A stretch of DNA of 39,349 bases, from the IMG/VR virus record IMGVR_UViG_3300033150_000686, positions 1-39,349 of that record. The stretch is one strand, 5' to 3'. Made by a program: the position numbers and the translations under genes. This DNA comes from a virus. Positions 38,946 through 39,349 of the stretch are shown piece by piece (positions within the stretch are counted from its first letter, which is position 1; each line of letters opens with the position of its first letter). The notes below the pieces were generated by a model. The model made no database searches. It was not told the DNA's origin and saw nothing but the letters and a program-made list of their open reading frames with translations.

Positions 38946-39192
38946 AAAATATCTTATAGATGGTAATTTACTTATATATGCTTTCCGATATGCACTTAAA
39001 CGACATTCTTATGCAGTAAGTGATGTAGTAGAAGCTATTAAAAGTTTATGGAATGATTTACCAGTTAATCATAAAAAATTAATTAAAAAAGAAATTGAGC
39101 TTCAATTAGACCTTGTTAAGTTGGGAGTAGAAAAAGAATTTGAAAAGATTGATAGCGATATGTGGAGAGAAATTCTAAAATTAGGAGAATAA
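38932..39192 (+). CDS. Conserved small phage protein, 86 aa
   Basis: Starts at ATG 38932 behind ACGAGGATAACG; ATG 38899 (97 aa) is the alternative. The sequence FRYALKRHSYAVSDVVEAIK, then DLPVNHKKLIKKEIELQ, matches a small conserved family in phage early regions with the R-x-x-Y-x-V-x-D-V and a K-K-x-I-x-x-E-I core. Role unknown. Confidence 0.7.
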   Translation: MDKYKKYLIDGNLLIYAFRYALKRHSYAVSDVVEAIKSLWNDLPVNHKKLIKKEIELQLDLVKLGVEKEFEKIDSDMWREILKLGE

Positions 39193-39203
39193 GGAGAAAA
39201 ATA

Positions 39204-39349
39204 ATGGATTTTAGAATCTGGTTTCTTAGTACTGGCGCCGTTATTACTGCTTGGTTATGTTATCTAATTGCTTTAGGTTTGTTTATTTCAGCTATTTGGG
39301 ATAAAGGTAAGAAAGCTCGTACTGCAGGAGCGATGGGATTTTTATTTGT
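39204..39349 (+). CDS. Small membrane protein, 5' part (continues at 1-190)
   Basis: ATG 39204 behind AATAAGGAGAAAAATA. Encodes the first 48 residues plus two bases of a 73-aa two-pass membrane protein; the frame continues over the circular join. Residues 10-31 (VITAWLCYLIALGLFISAIW region) form the first membrane helix. Confidence 0.8.
   Translation, partial: MDFRIWFLSTGAVITAWLCYLIALGLFISAIWDKGKKARTAGAMGFLF
39236..39349. repeat. Terminal direct repeat, right copy
   Basis: Exact copy of bases 1-114. Joining the two copies gives a circle of about 39,235 bp, implying a circularly permuted or circularised phage genome. Confidence 0.95.

Noticed and set aside
1-39349. Genuine physical terminal repeats of 114 bp
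   Set aside because: The length fits assembler overlap, the repeat falls inside an ordinary gene, and nothing there resembles packaging signals. The repeat is treated as evidence for circularity only.

Overview
The window is a complete or near-complete tailed-phage genome. Its first 114 bases are repeated exactly as its last 114 bases (1-114 = 39236-39349), and one open reading frame runs cleanly through the join. The simplest reading is a circularly closed assembly of about 39,235 bp with a short overlap, not a prophage piece. The gene set is that of a short-tailed (podovirus-like) virus: P22-type portal, N4-gp56-type major capsid protein, tail adaptor, nozzle-type beta-rich tail protein, three large candidate ejection (internal virion) proteins and an S74-chaperoned fiber. 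I see no integrase and no CI-like repressor, so a virulent life style is likely. The DNA is AT-rich with strong AGGAGG-type ribosome sites and near-consensus sigma-70 promoters, so the host is bacterial. I cannot name the host.

There are two long divergent transcription units. The rightward (early/middle) unit starts at a strong promoter at 27913-27941 and runs across the join to 2235. It begins with a leader array of tiny ORFs separated by structured RNA elements (27976-31291), then a roughly 450-base non-coding stretch with a candidate terminator/antiterminator switch (31348-31570). A second strong promoter (31673-31701) drives an AbrB-like regulator, then replication and recombination genes (Rad52-type annealing protein, PD-(D/E)XK nuclease, DnaB-like helicase), an HNH-like protein, a YopX protein, two SANT/Myb-like HTH proteins, a DUF1599-like protein and finally a RuvC-like resolvase. 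No DNA polymerase or RNA polymerase is present, so the host must supply both.

The leftward (late) unit runs 27335 to 2207. It holds a sigma-region-4-like regulator, small and large terminase, portal, scaffold, capsid and a capsid-associated protein. A terminator is followed by a sugar-handling pair (glycosyltransferase, then a nucleotidyltransferase-deacetylase fusion), tail adaptor, a GIY-YIG homing endonuclease, fibers and nozzle. Then come small zinc-ribbon ORFs, a lysis cassette (M15 endolysin, HtrA-like secreted protease, 3TM holin), a metallophosphoesterase and the ejection proteins. The two units converge and overlap tail to tail at 2207-2235. The bidirectional control region (27336-27912) contains a dense CGCT iteron-like cluster and palindromes, and is the best origin candidate.

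The most unusual signal is a set of tRNA-like RNA elements placed at the stop codons of small genes. The best is a 76-nt minus-strand element at 11923-11998. It matches the tRNA-like domain of tmRNA (5' GGGGACG, a 12-nt D-loop with GGGTTCGA, a short P2-like stem, a canonical T-arm, a G3-U70 pair and discriminator A) but lacks all of the tag and pseudoknot region. It overlaps the end of a small ORF directly upstream of the endolysin. A second type is a 44-nt acceptor/T-arm minihelix at 28842-28885, with a degenerate sister copy at 28613-28659, each starting at a stop codon. Together with hairpins that swallow other stop codons, these suggest a structured-RNA punctuation or tmRNA/tRNA-mimicry system that I do not recognise from known phages.
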